Assembly (NCBI GenBank): GCA_019636375.1 | Contig: JAHBXS010000001.1 | Location: forward strand, 1,240,001-1,304,000 | Source: Pirellulaceae bacterium | Lineage (GTDB): Bacteria > Planctomycetota > Planctomycetia > Pirellulales > Pirellulaceae | Length of the DNA stretch: 64,000 nt | Direction: 5' to 3' | Shown: positions 25,150-33,641 of the stretch, in pieces | Layout of the letters: each line of letters starts with the position of its first letter | Numbering within the stretch: position 1 is the first letter of the stretch | Made by a program: the position numbers and the translations under genes | Notes under the pieces: model-generated | What the model saw: the letters and a program-made list of their open reading frames with translations, nothing else | Told to the model about the DNA's origin: nothing | Database searches by the model: none

Positions 25150-25808
25150 GCCTGTTTCTCCACGATTCGTCGAAGCTCATCGGCAAGCGATTTATCGGCG
25201 ACGATACTTGACTTTTGCAGCGAGTCGAGATTCCGTTTAAACGACTCAAAGTCATCGATATCGTCTTTCTCAGGCATCAAATGAATCGCATGCCCAACTG
25301 CGGTCGCGCGAGCAACCGTCTCCCGCAGTACGCTGCTGGAACTCCAAGTGATTTCTCTAAACAGTTCTGGTTGGAATCGATTTAGACCAATCAAGTAATA
25401 CCCCCCATCGCGAGCCGGTCCTAAAACGACATCGAACTCTTTCAATTTTTCGAAAGCTTCGACAACTTCCTGGCGGTGAAGTGTTGGACAATCTGCTCCG
25501 ATGAGGCAAACGTGTTTTGCTCCCTCGTCAAAACAGTCGCGGAGAAAATTTTGCAGTCTGTCTCCCAAGTCTCCATCCGATTGGGGCTTGAGGGTCCAGG
25601 TTGGTGCTGCGTCCTGAAAAATTTCCCGATCATTTTTTGGCGCATAGACCAAGTATGAACTCCAATTGACCGCTGACATTTCAATTAAAACTCGATTGAC
25701 CAGCGTTCGATGCACCAATGCCGCAGCCGTTTCGCCAATCGTCGCCGCCAAACGAGTCTTGACCGTTCCCGGAATCCAAGATTTCGCGAACAGCCCTAGA
25801 ATTTTCAC
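25146..25808 (-). CDS. TIGR04282/DUF2064 family glycosyltransferase
   Basis: 220 residues from the GTG at 25808 (VKILGLFAKSWIPGTVKTRL). The frame stays open to 25937, but that stretch lies in the inverted-repeat element and is not expected to be coding. The core has GDLGDRLQNF, LIGADCPTL (nucleotide-sugar-binding Asp) and LGPARDGGYYLIGL, the marks of the GT-A-like family linked to arsenosugar biosynthesis and other roles. thiO follows with a 4-base overlap. The natural promoter may have been displaced by the element. Confidence 0.8.
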   Translation of the reverse strand: MKILGLFAKSWIPGTVKTRLAATIGETAAALVHRTLVNRVLIEMSAVNWSSYLVYAPKNDREIFQDAAPTWTLKPQSDGDLGDRLQNFLRDCFDEGAKHVCLIGADCPTLHRQEVVEAFEKLKEFDVVLGPARDGGYYLIGLNRFQPELFREITWSSSSVLRETVARATAVGHAIHLMPEKDDIDDFESFKRNLDSLQKSSIVADKSLADELRRIVEKQA

Positions 25809-25826
25809 TTTACTTCTCTGTACTTG

Positions 25827-25927
25827 GAGCCTATCCCAAAAGGGGTCAGACCCTTTGGAGGCTAGGCCAGAATTTACGTTTTTTGTTTCATCGCCGGAGA
25901 GGGTCTGACCCCTTTTGGGATAGGCTC
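25827..25927. repeat. 101-base inverted-repeat (MITE-like) element
   Basis: A perfect 28-base inverted repeat: the left arm 25827-25854 begins GAGCCTATCCCAAAAGGGG, and the right arm 25900-25927 is its exact complement. The loop is 45 bases. No coding capacity of its own and no obvious target duplication. A degenerate copy lies at 19415-19501. Its left edge is 19 bases from the glycosyltransferase start codon. The long perfect stem could also act as a terminator-like structure in either direction. Confidence 0.8.
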
Positions 25928-25933
25928 TCAATA

Positions 25934-26305
25934 TCAAACCGGTCGAGCACTCGGAGATTTCGGAATTGGTAATGCCTTTCGTCCCTGATCATAGATTAAA
26001 CACGTCGAATCGCCAATCGCATGGTGCGGTGCGACTACCCCTCCAAATTGTCGAAAGATTTCCTTGATCTCTGAACCAAATTGAGGCGGCCCCCAAGTTC
26101 TTTGAAATCGCGAGAATCGGGCGATTCGACGATCAAAATTGGATCGCGAAACGAATTGGGAGCCTTTTTTGTGGAAGTCATTCCGACTAGGATAAATGAG
26201 AGTCAAAGCTCTGAATATCACTTCCGACGAATTGAGTCTTGGCAATTGGAATATGGGATGAAACGTAACAGAGGCGAAAATCGATGTCGGAAAAATTAAC
26301 CGCAA
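25934..26305 (-). CDS. Possible small hypothetical protein
   Basis: An open frame of 123 codons. The C-terminal part (RTWGPPQFGSEIKEIFRQF then GGVVAPHHAIGDSTCLIYDQ) reads like a folded protein with codon use like its neighbours, while the N-terminal 40 residues are less convincing and run into the start of the kinase gene on the other strand. I recognise no family. It may be a remnant whose promoter side or downstream partner was changed by the inverted-repeat element beside it. If it is not a gene, 25938-26283 holds nothing else I can support. Confidence 0.3.
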   Translation of the reverse strand: MRLIFPTSIFASVTFHPIFQLPRLNSSEVIFRALTLIYPSRNDFHKKGSQFVSRSNFDRRIARFSRFQRTWGPPQFGSEIKEIFRQFGGVVAPHHAIGDSTCLIYDQGRKALPIPKSPSARPV

Positions 26306-27936
26306 AAAGCTATTTGGAACTTGTCAAAAAGGCCCAAATCGTTCCACCCGATCAATTGAGCCAATCGTTGAAGCGGCTTTCGCAAGCTCATGCTGGCGGG
26401 TCCGTCTCACTACAAGCCCTTGCGGATCATTTGTTGTCGGAGGGCCTCGTTACCAAATGGCAAAACGAGCAGCTGCTTCAAGGACGACACAAGGGATTTT
26501 TTCTCGGACAGTATCGCCTCCTGAGATTATTGGGCAGTGGAGGCATGAGTGCCGTCTATCTCGCTCAGCACATGATCGCCAACAATTTAAGGGCCATCAA
26601 AGTCCTCCCCAAATCTCGAGCCGCTGACAAAAGTTACCTCGAACGGTTTTATTTGGAGGGGCGGGCGGCGGCGTCACTCAAGCACCCAAACATCGCCCAA
26701 ATTGCAGACCTCGCCAGCACCGGCGATCTGCATTACATGGTGATTGAGTTCGTAGAAGGGACGGACTTGGACCAAATGGTCAAAGAAAAGGGGCCACTGG
26801 ATTACTTGACCGCGCTTGAGTATTTGCGACAAGCGACCGATGCACTTCGACACGCTCATTCCAGGAATATCATTCATCGCGACATCAAGCCTGCGAACCT
26901 AATGGTCTCAAACGACCAAAAGACGATCAAACTTTTGGACTTGGGACTGGCGCTGATGCGTGACGCCGAATCGTCATTGACGATTCAGCATAATGAACGG
27001 GTTATGGGAACGGCAGATTACCTATCTCCCGAACAAGCCATTGACAGTCACAAGGTCGACCATCGAGCGGACATCTACAGTCTCGGATGCACGTTTTATT
27101 TTATGCTGGCCGGGCATCCCCCGTTTCCCGAAGGCTCCATCGCTCAGCGAATTGCCAAACATCAATCGGCGGACCCTGTTGAATTAACGACTCTACGCGA
27201 AGATTGTCCGCTCCCCGTCGCTAGGTTGTGTCAACGCATGATGCAAAAAAAACCCGAAGATCGATTTGCCGATTGCCAAAAGCTCTACGATTCGGTTCAA
27301 AAAGTGATAACACTTTTAACGCTTGATCAAAAAGCAAAAATAGAAACGACTGAAAAGACGAGTTCTACCTCAACGCCGACGACGATGGCCGCCGGGGCCA
27401 GTCCGAAAATCCAATCAACTTCTCCTGCTAACTCGGCAACAATTGCGAAGGGTCCCCAGCCAAAAAACGCTGCACCTTCAAAACCTGCCAATTTACCCTC
27501 GGGAGCGAATGCTTCGCCGAGTCCTTCTGCGAAACCTTCCCCAGTACCGGTTGCCGGGACACCAGGTAAAGTTCTTCAGGATCCTGCGTCACCAACAACG
27601 AGCGGTAATTCATCCTCATCGCAAAAGCCGCCTGCTGCCGCGTCGCCCGTTTCGGCAGCAGTTCCGCTGGCATTCGATGGCGATGCTGTTGCGGCATCCA
27701 AGAAACGCGCTGACCCCGAATTTCTCGATTTTGAGGCATTGGCCTCTCTCGACCAGGGAAGCCGTACCGACCTTTCGGCCCTGGCGGCGGTAGCATCAAC
27801 GACACCTGTCGCTCCCCGCTTAAGGGAGGATCGAAAATCGAACATCAAATTTGTATTATTGATTGCGGGAATTGTCATCGCAATGTTTTCGGCGTTGATC
27901 GTGGCGTTATATTTCTTGAACCGTTTTTTGACGTAG
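26284..27936 (+). CDS. Transmembrane Ser/Thr protein kinase
   Basis: 550 residues. An N-terminal helical region (1-75) of the kind fused to many planctomycete kinases precedes a Hanks-type kinase: glycine loop LGSGGMSAVYLA near 81, Lys in AIKVLPK, HRDIKPANL, DLGLA in place of DFG, and GTADYLSPEQ. From about 345 to 500 the chain is Pro/Ser/Thr/Ala-rich and probably a linker, and the end is a single transmembrane helix (FVLLIAGIVIAMFSALIVAL). The kinase would face the cytoplasm. No sensor domain lies beyond the helix. GAGG lies before the ATG. Confidence 0.88.
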   Translation: MSEKLTAKSYLELVKKAQIVPPDQLSQSLKRLSQAHAGGSVSLQALADHLLSEGLVTKWQNEQLLQGRHKGFFLGQYRLLRLLGSGGMSAVYLAQHMIANNLRAIKVLPKSRAADKSYLERFYLEGRAAASLKHPNIAQIADLASTGDLHYMVIEFVEGTDLDQMVKEKGPLDYLTALEYLRQATDALRHAHSRNIIHRDIKPANLMVSNDQKTIKLLDLGLALMRDAESSLTIQHNERVMGTADYLSPEQAIDSHKVDHRADIYSLGCTFYFMLAGHPPFPEGSIAQRIAKHQSADPVELTTLREDCPLPVARLCQRMMQKKPEDRFADCQKLYDSVQKVITLLTLDQKAKIETTEKTSSTSTPTTMAAGASPKIQSTSPANSATIAKGPQPKNAAPSKPANLPSGANASPSPSAKPSPVPVAGTPGKVLQDPASPTTSGNSSSSQKPPAAASPVSAAVPLAFDGDAVAASKKRADPEFLDFEALASLDQGSRTDLSALAAVASTTPVAPRLREDRKSNIKFVLLIAGIVIAMFSALIVALYFLNRFLT

Positions 27937-27996
27937 CTTGAATTCTGGTTTACAATCGGGGCGATTCAGTTGAACGGCCTATACCCAGGAGTACGA

Positions 27997-29877
27997 ATGA
28001 AACTTCGCCATCGTTTGTGCGGGCGTTTGCCTTCACTGGTTTTTGCTTTAATCTTGTTCGGCGTAATCGTGATGCCACGGGCGACGGCAATCGGCCAGGA
28101 GGAAATGAGCCGCCCTGAAAAGCAGTTTATCAAACAGCTTCAAACCGAAATCGAAAAGGTTTCCACCAACATCGACCGGTCGCGAGGTCCACAAGCTCAA
28201 AGAGCCTACGAAGGAGTCCTCAAACGACTTCAAAATGCCCCACCCAATTCGTCCCCACTCTTTAAAAAGGAACTCGATACGGAATTAAAACGACTTGCCG
28301 ACTTTCAAAAGAAACTAGGCGAATTGGGAATCGAAGTCGATGCGCCAAACGCACCCTCTGGCGACATGAACACATCGTCAACTGAAATCAGCTTCAAAGA
28401 TGCAATTGCTCCGATCTTAGTTGCCAAATGTGGAAACTGTCACGTGCGTCGAAGTCGTGGTGAATTCGGGATGGCCAACTATCAATCCTTGGCCCAAAGC
28501 GGGATGGTGGTCCCTGGAGACCCCGTCTCTAGCCGATTGATCCAGGTGATTGACACCGGCTCGATGCCTCAAGGGAACCTCACTGTATCAGCGGACGAAT
28601 TGACAAAGTTGCGAAACTGGATTTCTGCGGGGGCAAAAAACGACGCCGCAAATGACGAAAGTTTACTGGGACTAGTCGCCGACGACCGTGGAACGAACCG
28701 CCCTGCAGAGCCTCTTCAAGTAAAGCAGGCTGACGGAACCCAAACCGTCAGCTTCGCCAGGGAGATCGCTCCGATCATCGCTAGTGAATGTCGTGGGTGT
28801 CATGTCGAAGCGAATCGCCCCCGGGGCGGACTAAACATGGACTCTTTTACAACGTTCCTTAGAGGAGGAGATTCGGGTGCGCTCATCGTCCCCGGAAAAT
28901 CTGCCGAAAGCTTATTGGTCAAAAAACTTTCGGGGACAGCTGACGGAAATCGGATGCCAGCCCAGCGCCCGCCTCTTCCACAGAATCAAGTCGATTTGAT
29001 TAAGCGGTGGATTGACGAAGGTGCTCCGTTTGACGGCACCACTCCTACGTTGCCACTGAAAACCATCGCAGCAACGGCGAAAGCATCAGTGTCGAGCCAC
29101 GAAGAGCTAAGCACCGAACGGAAAAAAGTTGCTGAGGAAAATTGGGACAAAGCGTTACCTAACATACCAAACAATCACATTGACAGGGATGAATTTCGAG
29201 TATTCAGCAGTCTCTCTGATGAACGGCTGACTGCCGTGACCGACAAAGCCGAACAACTCGTCGAGAAAATCAAGCGCCAGTTGGGGCTCTCGAAGAACGA
29301 ACCCCTCGTGAAAGGGAAACTAACTCTTTATGTTTTCGAGCGACGTTACGACTTCAACGAACTTTCGACGATGGTTGAGGGATACCCGCTTCCCAAGGAA
29401 ACTAAGTCGATGTGGAAGAACAGCGTTGTCGATGTTTACGTCGCAATTGCGATGGATCGAACGGTGGACTTCACCGCCATTGAGCCGGAGTTGTGTCGAG
29501 TCATGACCGCCGCCTCGGTGTCGGCATGGGCGCAAGGCATCCCGGTTTGGTTTGCGGATGGTGCGGGATACTCGACATCTGAGCGGTTGTTCCCAAAATC
29601 TGACGAAGTGAAATTATGGAAACAAGGTGCCGAGTCGAGTTTGGCGAAAGTGACAAACGTCGACGATTTTGCAGGAGGAAAGCTCTCTCGTGAACTGACT
29701 GGATTGGCAGGTTTTCAACTTGTTTCGGCCATGCGAACTCAAGAGGCTAATTTCAAGCGACTTACCGCTGAGTTGAGCAAAGGAACCGAATTCTCGACCG
29801 CCTTCTCAACGGCCTTCAAAAGAGATATTGAGTCCTGGCTGGCAGGTATGATCAATACCCGAGCCGGCGGGCGATAA
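27997..29877 (+). CDS. Exported protein with two planctomycete-type cytochrome c domains
   Basis: 626 residues from the ATG at 27997, which has AGGAG five bases upstream (a TTG at 27970 lacks a site). A signal peptide (LVFALILFGVIVMPRATA) is followed by a coiled-coil stretch, then two cytochrome c-like domains with CGNCH near residue 145 and CRGCH near 265, each followed by a PGDP/PGKS and MP segment that would supply the distal Met. The C-terminal 250 residues are another exported domain without a clear family. It binds haem outside the cytoplasm; its partner is unknown. Confidence 0.82.
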   Translation: MKLRHRLCGRLPSLVFALILFGVIVMPRATAIGQEEMSRPEKQFIKQLQTEIEKVSTNIDRSRGPQAQRAYEGVLKRLQNAPPNSSPLFKKELDTELKRLADFQKKLGELGIEVDAPNAPSGDMNTSSTEISFKDAIAPILVAKCGNCHVRRSRGEFGMANYQSLAQSGMVVPGDPVSSRLIQVIDTGSMPQGNLTVSADELTKLRNWISAGAKNDAANDESLLGLVADDRGTNRPAEPLQVKQADGTQTVSFAREIAPIIASECRGCHVEANRPRGGLNMDSFTTFLRGGDSGALIVPGKSAESLLVKKLSGTADGNRMPAQRPPLPQNQVDLIKRWIDEGAPFDGTTPTLPLKTIAATAKASVSSHEELSTERKKVAEENWDKALPNIPNNHIDRDEFRVFSSLSDERLTAVTDKAEQLVEKIKRQLGLSKNEPLVKGKLTLYVFERRYDFNELSTMVEGYPLPKETKSMWKNSVVDVYVAIAMDRTVDFTAIEPELCRVMTAASVSAWAQGIPVWFADGAGYSTSERLFPKSDEVKLWKQGAESSLAKVTNVDDFAGGKLSRELTGLAGFQLVSAMRTQEANFKRLTAELSKGTEFSTAFSTAFKRDIESWLAGMINTRAGGR

Positions 29878-30117
29878 CTTTTCAATCGAGTTTCCGCCGT
29901 ACGTTCACTGGTAATTATTGAGTGAACAATGAGTCGATGAATGATTTGACCCAAGCAAAACTGGCAAGTCTAGGCTGTCTTTGACGGCAGGCGAGCAACC
30001 CCTAGAGCCAAGTTGTCAGAATTTTCAGCATCTTCATTTACCCGCAATTTACGGCGAAAACGGGTGTTTTAGGGGGCTCGTCTTGATTCTTTGACAACGA
30101 TCTTGTTGGTTGGCAAT

Positions 30118-30146
30118 TTGACTATCGGACTTTCTCTATCTACAAT
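30118..30146 (+). promoter_or_regulatory. Candidate sigma70-type promoter for the dksA-like gene
   Basis: TTGACT at 30118-30123, a 17-base spacer and TACAAT at 30141-30146, about 120 bases before the start at 30267. The rest of the 29878-30266 gap shows nothing else. Confidence 0.55.
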
Positions 30147-30266
30147 GCCTCGCTCTCACTCGCCGCTTAAAAGGACCGAAAAGGTTCTGCCAAAGTCAGC
30201 CGGGTGCTTATTGAGAAACCTTATCAAGATTGCACTCGGTCTTTTCCAAACCTGGAGAATTTGAGA

Positions 30267-30638
30267 ATGAAAATGAAGAAGACAGAGGTCAAACCCTTCA
30301 AAGAGGCGTTGCTGCTGTTACGTGCCCGGTTACGCGGAGACGTCCATACACTCGCGTCTGCTGCATTGAGCGCCACTGCGGGGGGAGTTTCGGCCGTTCC
30401 CAGTCACATTGCTGACCTGGGGAGCGACACCTTTGAATTGGATAACACCCTGCAGTTGATCACGAACGAGGGCGAAACGCTAGTACAAATCGAAGGCGCT
30501 CTTGAGCGAATCGAAGATGGCGAATATGGTATTTGCGTGGAGTGCTCGGGAAAAATCCCTAAAATGCGCTTGCAAGTGATTCCCTATACGCCATATTGTG
30601 TCAAATGTGCGACCCAGATTCAATCAGAAAATCGCTAG
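30267..30638 (+). CDS. TraR/DksA family zinc-finger protein
   Basis: 123 residues from the ATG at 30267 (GGAG nine bases upstream). It has an N-terminal coiled coil and a C-terminal C4 zinc finger, CVEC (90/93) and CVKC (111/114), with the family phrase [14 protein letters not shown]. Such proteins bind in the secondary channel of RNA polymerase or act in related regulation. The Asp-rich coiled-coil tip of classical DksA is not clear. A terminator follows directly after the stop, so it may be a single-gene unit. Confidence 0.85.
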   Translation: MKMKKTEVKPFKEALLLLRARLRGDVHTLASAALSATAGGVSAVPSHIADLGSDTFELDNTLQLITNEGETLVQIEGALERIEDGEYGICVECSGKIPKMRLQVIPYTPYCVKCATQIQSENR

Positions 30639-30668
30639 TCCTACGGTGAACAAAACGAAAACCTTAGA

Positions 30669-30700
30669 CGGTGTTGGGAACAATCCCAACACCGTTTTTT
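30669..30700 (+). terminator. Rho-independent terminator between dksA-like gene and lspA
   Basis: A perfect hairpin, CGGTGTTGGGA / TCCCAACACCG with a 4-base loop, and six T residues, 30 bases after the dksA-like stop. The lspA frame is open across it, which bears on the choice of lspA start. Confidence 0.88.
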
Positions 30701-30714
30701 CTAATCTGACGAAC

Positions 30715-31260
30715 GTGACACTGTTTGTCGTTGTCTTGATGGTCGGCCTGATCGCCGACCTGGCCACCAAATCGTACGTTTTCACTCATTTTTATGATTC
30801 CACGAGTGCTTTAGGGCAACCTGTTTATTGGTGGGTCAACGGAATTTTCGGAATTCAACCCAGCACAAACCCTGGGGCTTTGTTTGGTTTGGGCGCTGGT
30901 TATCAATGGATTTTTGCGACGTTGTCATTCGTCTTTTTATTAGTTGTGTTGGCGTGGTTATTTCGTTTTGGGGGTATCCAAGACAGGTGGCTCAGCGTTT
31001 GTTTAGGGATGATCTCCGGCGGAATAATCGGAAACCTCTACGATCGACTTGGTTTAGGGCACGGTTTTGGCTTGCCAATCGAGTGCCGTCGCGATGTGCG
31101 AGATTGGATTCTCTTTCGACTTCAAAGCGTCCCGATGTTCGACCCTTGGCCTAACTTCAATATTGCCGACTCGTTGCTCGTCGTGGGGGCAATCATGTTG
31201 TTCATCCACGGTATATGGCTCAATCCTTCTCAAAATTCAGAAACCTCACATGCTGATTGA
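30715..31260 (+). CDS. lspA: Lipoprotein signal peptidase (signal peptidase II)
   Basis: Family motifs are all present: IADLATKSY at the first helix, NPGALFG, GGIIGNLYDRL with the first catalytic Asp, VRDWI, and FNIADS with the second Asp. It cleaves diacylglyceryl-prolipoproteins in the membrane. The start is uncertain: the frame is open from GTGs at 30598 and 30646, but a strong terminator at 30669-30700 lies between them and the first helix, so the GTG at 30715, which keeps helix one, is preferred. No clear ribosome site precedes any. It overlaps the next gene by 11 bases. Confidence 0.85.
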   Translation: MTLFVVVLMVGLIADLATKSYVFTHFYDSTSALGQPVYWWVNGIFGIQPSTNPGALFGLGAGYQWIFATLSFVFLLVVLAWLFRFGGIQDRWLSVCLGMISGGIIGNLYDRLGLGHGFGLPIECRRDVRDWILFRLQSVPMFDPWPNFNIADSLLVVGAIMLFIHGIWLNPSQNSETSHAD

Positions 31261-32056
31261 TGAAATCAAGAGACGTCTCGAAGCGGCTCGGAGTCTCGCC
31301 ATAGAAGCCGGGAAACTGACTCTGGAGTATTTTCGTCAGCCGTCATTACAGGTTGAACACAAGGCCGATGGCTCACCTTTGACAATGGCCGACCAAGCGG
31401 CGGAGCGATACTTGCGAGATGCGATCTTGGATCAATTCCCTGCCGACAGCATCCTCGGAGAAGAGTTCGGCAGTCATTCAGGAGCAAGCGAATTCCGTTG
31501 GATTCTGGATCCTATTGACGGAACGAAATCATTTATTTGCGGTGTCCCGTTTTACGGTACAATGATCGGCGTGGAAGTAGGTGGCGAGGCAGCCATAGGT
31601 GCAGTCTATTTCCCGGCCTTGAACGAGGGTATTTACGGCGCTACAGGACACGGAGCATTTTCGTTCGTGGGCCAAACGTTTTCGCCAGCACGTGTTTCGG
31701 AGACTCGCTCGCTCGCAGACGCCGTGGTCCTAACCACAAGTGTCGAGGCGTTCGATACTCGTGGGGCTTTAGAAGATTACTTGAGTCTAACTCGTCGAGC
31801 GAAATTCGCTCGAACTTGGGGAGACGTTTACGGGTATTTACTTGTCGCGACGGGTCGGGCCGAAATCATGATCGATCCGCTGATGAATTTATGGGACGCA
31901 GCGGCATTGTTGCCCATTTTGCGCGAAGCAGGGGGAATGTTCACCGATTGGCAAAGCGAGGAACGGATCGATGGCGGGGACTCAATTGGATCAAATGGCC
32001 ATCTTCACCACGAAGTTGTGAGTTGTTTTTCAAGAATTACTCGTCGGACCATTTGA
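31250..32056 (+). CDS. Inositol-monophosphatase family phosphatase (HisN-like)
   Basis: 268 residues from the ATG at 31250. The metal-binding motifs of the family are clear: GEEFGS, LDPIDGTKSFICGVPFYG (DPxDGT) and WDAAALLPI (WDxA). The fold is that of Li-sensitive inositol monophosphatases. The KSF after the DGT motif and the overall form fit the histidinol-phosphatase (HisN) type, but the substrate cannot be settled. It overlaps lspA by 11 bases, so the two are likely co-translated. Confidence 0.8.
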   Translation: MLIDEIKRRLEAARSLAIEAGKLTLEYFRQPSLQVEHKADGSPLTMADQAAERYLRDAILDQFPADSILGEEFGSHSGASEFRWILDPIDGTKSFICGVPFYGTMIGVEVGGEAAIGAVYFPALNEGIYGATGHGAFSFVGQTFSPARVSETRSLADAVVLTTSVEAFDTRGALEDYLSLTRRAKFARTWGDVYGYLLVATGRAEIMIDPLMNLWDAAALLPILREAGGMFTDWQSEERIDGGDSIGSNGHLHHEVVSCFSRITRRTI

Positions 32057-32150
32057 AAAATTCGTGCCGTCCGGCGATGATGAATGGCACGGTACAGGCT
32101 TGTTTAACTTTTGTAATTCTTCCGATGTTGTCGGTGATGGAAAGGAACAG

Positions 32151-33638
32151 ATGAAGGTTCTTGTAAATTTTTGGGGCATGACTTTGGCCGCCCTCATTTT
32201 GGGACTTACGACCGGTTGTGAGACGACCGATTACGAGCTGGTGCGGCTAAAAGAACGTAACAAAAATCTGGAGTCCCAAGTCGAAGCGTTGGAGAAACAG
32301 ATTGCCGAACTTGAGGTCGCCAAGTCTGTGATATCTTCCACCCCCAAAAACTCGATTGGAAAAACAAATTCAGCCTTAGACAATTCTTCAAAGTCCCCGA
32401 CTTCCGTCCCGCCGACCGTCGATCGAGCGGCATTGCTGCTGGCTGATGCGGCGGCGCGTGAGGCACTGACTCCTTTTGATGCATCGTTCGAAGTTGACGC
32501 AAGCTCGGGGGTCGTCAAGTCAATTGATCTTTCGAATTCCAGAAATGGGGTCGACGCCTTGCCGTTATTGGAGAAGTTCTCAGGCCTACAGGCATTGATT
32601 ATAAAAGGAGCCGACTTAAAAGACGAATCGTTCGATCTGATTGGTAAATTAGTGACGCTCGAACGATTGGAAATGGACTTGGCTCCTGCATCCACGCAAA
32701 ATCTCGAAAAGCTATTGCCTTTGAAGAATCTTAAATTTCTAAAACTCTTTCGCTCCGACATCTCTGATGAAGGCATGGGGGTCGTTGCCCGGTTGCCGAA
32801 ATTAGAGCAACTTCGGATCGGCCAAACACGTGTTGGCGACGAGGGGGTTGCGAAGTTGTCGGGAGTCAAAACATTACGAGCGATTGATCTGAGCGATTGC
32901 AATCGCGTATCGGATCGCAGCATGGAAGTTCTCGCAACTCTGCCGGAAATCATTTTTCTCAAAGTCTGGGGACCGCAAATTACTGACGCCGGAATGAAGT
33001 CAGTGGGAAAAATGAAAAAACTGCGAGTCCTAGGGCTCAACGATACCGCTGTCACGGACGTCGGTATGAATGAATTGAACAACCTCAAAGACCTGCGCGA
33101 AATCCACTTGTTCCGCACCAGCGTCGGCGACGACGGAATTCGAGCGTTGGTAGGTTTGAGCAACCTGACATTTTTGAATCTTCGAGACACAAAAATATCT
33201 GACGCAGCGATCAGCGCAATTGCCGAACAATTGCCCGGAATCACTCAGTTGGATGTTAGCGAAACCAATTCGCCTGGAGTTACCGAGCAGTCGGCTGCCG
33301 CGATTGCCCGATTGACCAAACTCAAGGACGTAAATTTTTGGAGCACTGCGGTCGGGGATGAAGTTACGGTCGCACTGGCTGGATTGCCTGAGTTGACTCG
33401 AATCAATTTGGACAAGACTAAGATTACTGACCGCGCAATTGAAGTGTTGGCCACCAAGACCGATCTGGCTTGGCTGCATGTCGGCTCGACAGCGATTGGT
33501 GACGAGTCGGCCAAGCGGCTAGAAAGCTTTCCCAATCTCAAGTATTTAAACGTTTCTTACACACAAATGTCTGAGGACGCGTTTTTCGATTTATTCGACG
33601 CTCTGACGCCGCGAAAATGCGTCGTTGTTGGGCCTTGA
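32151..33638 (+). CDS. Leucine-rich-repeat lipoprotein
   Basis: 495 residues from the ATG at 32151 with AAGGA just upstream. A lipobox (LILGLTTGC) marks it as a lipoprotein, to be processed by signal peptidase II, whose gene is just upstream. A coiled coil (about 25-60) and a Ser/Thr/Pro linker lead to at least ten leucine-rich repeats of about 24 residues with the pattern L-x-x-L-x-L-x-x-T-x-I-x-D-x-G. This LRR type is common in planctomycetes and is likely to mediate protein contact. The partner is not known. Confidence 0.85.
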   Translation: MKVLVNFWGMTLAALILGLTTGCETTDYELVRLKERNKNLESQVEALEKQIAELEVAKSVISSTPKNSIGKTNSALDNSSKSPTSVPPTVDRAALLLADAAAREALTPFDASFEVDASSGVVKSIDLSNSRNGVDALPLLEKFSGLQALIIKGADLKDESFDLIGKLVTLERLEMDLAPASTQNLEKLLPLKNLKFLKLFRSDISDEGMGVVARLPKLEQLRIGQTRVGDEGVAKLSGVKTLRAIDLSDCNRVSDRSMEVLATLPEIIFLKVWGPQITDAGMKSVGKMKKLRVLGLNDTAVTDVGMNELNNLKDLREIHLFRTSVGDDGIRALVGLSNLTFLNLRDTKISDAAISAIAEQLPGITQLDVSETNSPGVTEQSAAAIARLTKLKDVNFWSTAVGDEVTVALAGLPELTRINLDKTKITDRAIEVLATKTDLAWLHVGSTAIGDESAKRLESFPNLKYLNVSYTQMSEDAFFDLFDALTPRKCVVVGP

Positions 33639-33641
33639 TCC

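Noticed and set aside
25809..25937. N-terminal extension of the DUF2064 glycosyltransferase frame
   Set aside because: The extension is the inverted-repeat element read through; the family homology starts at the GTG at 25808.
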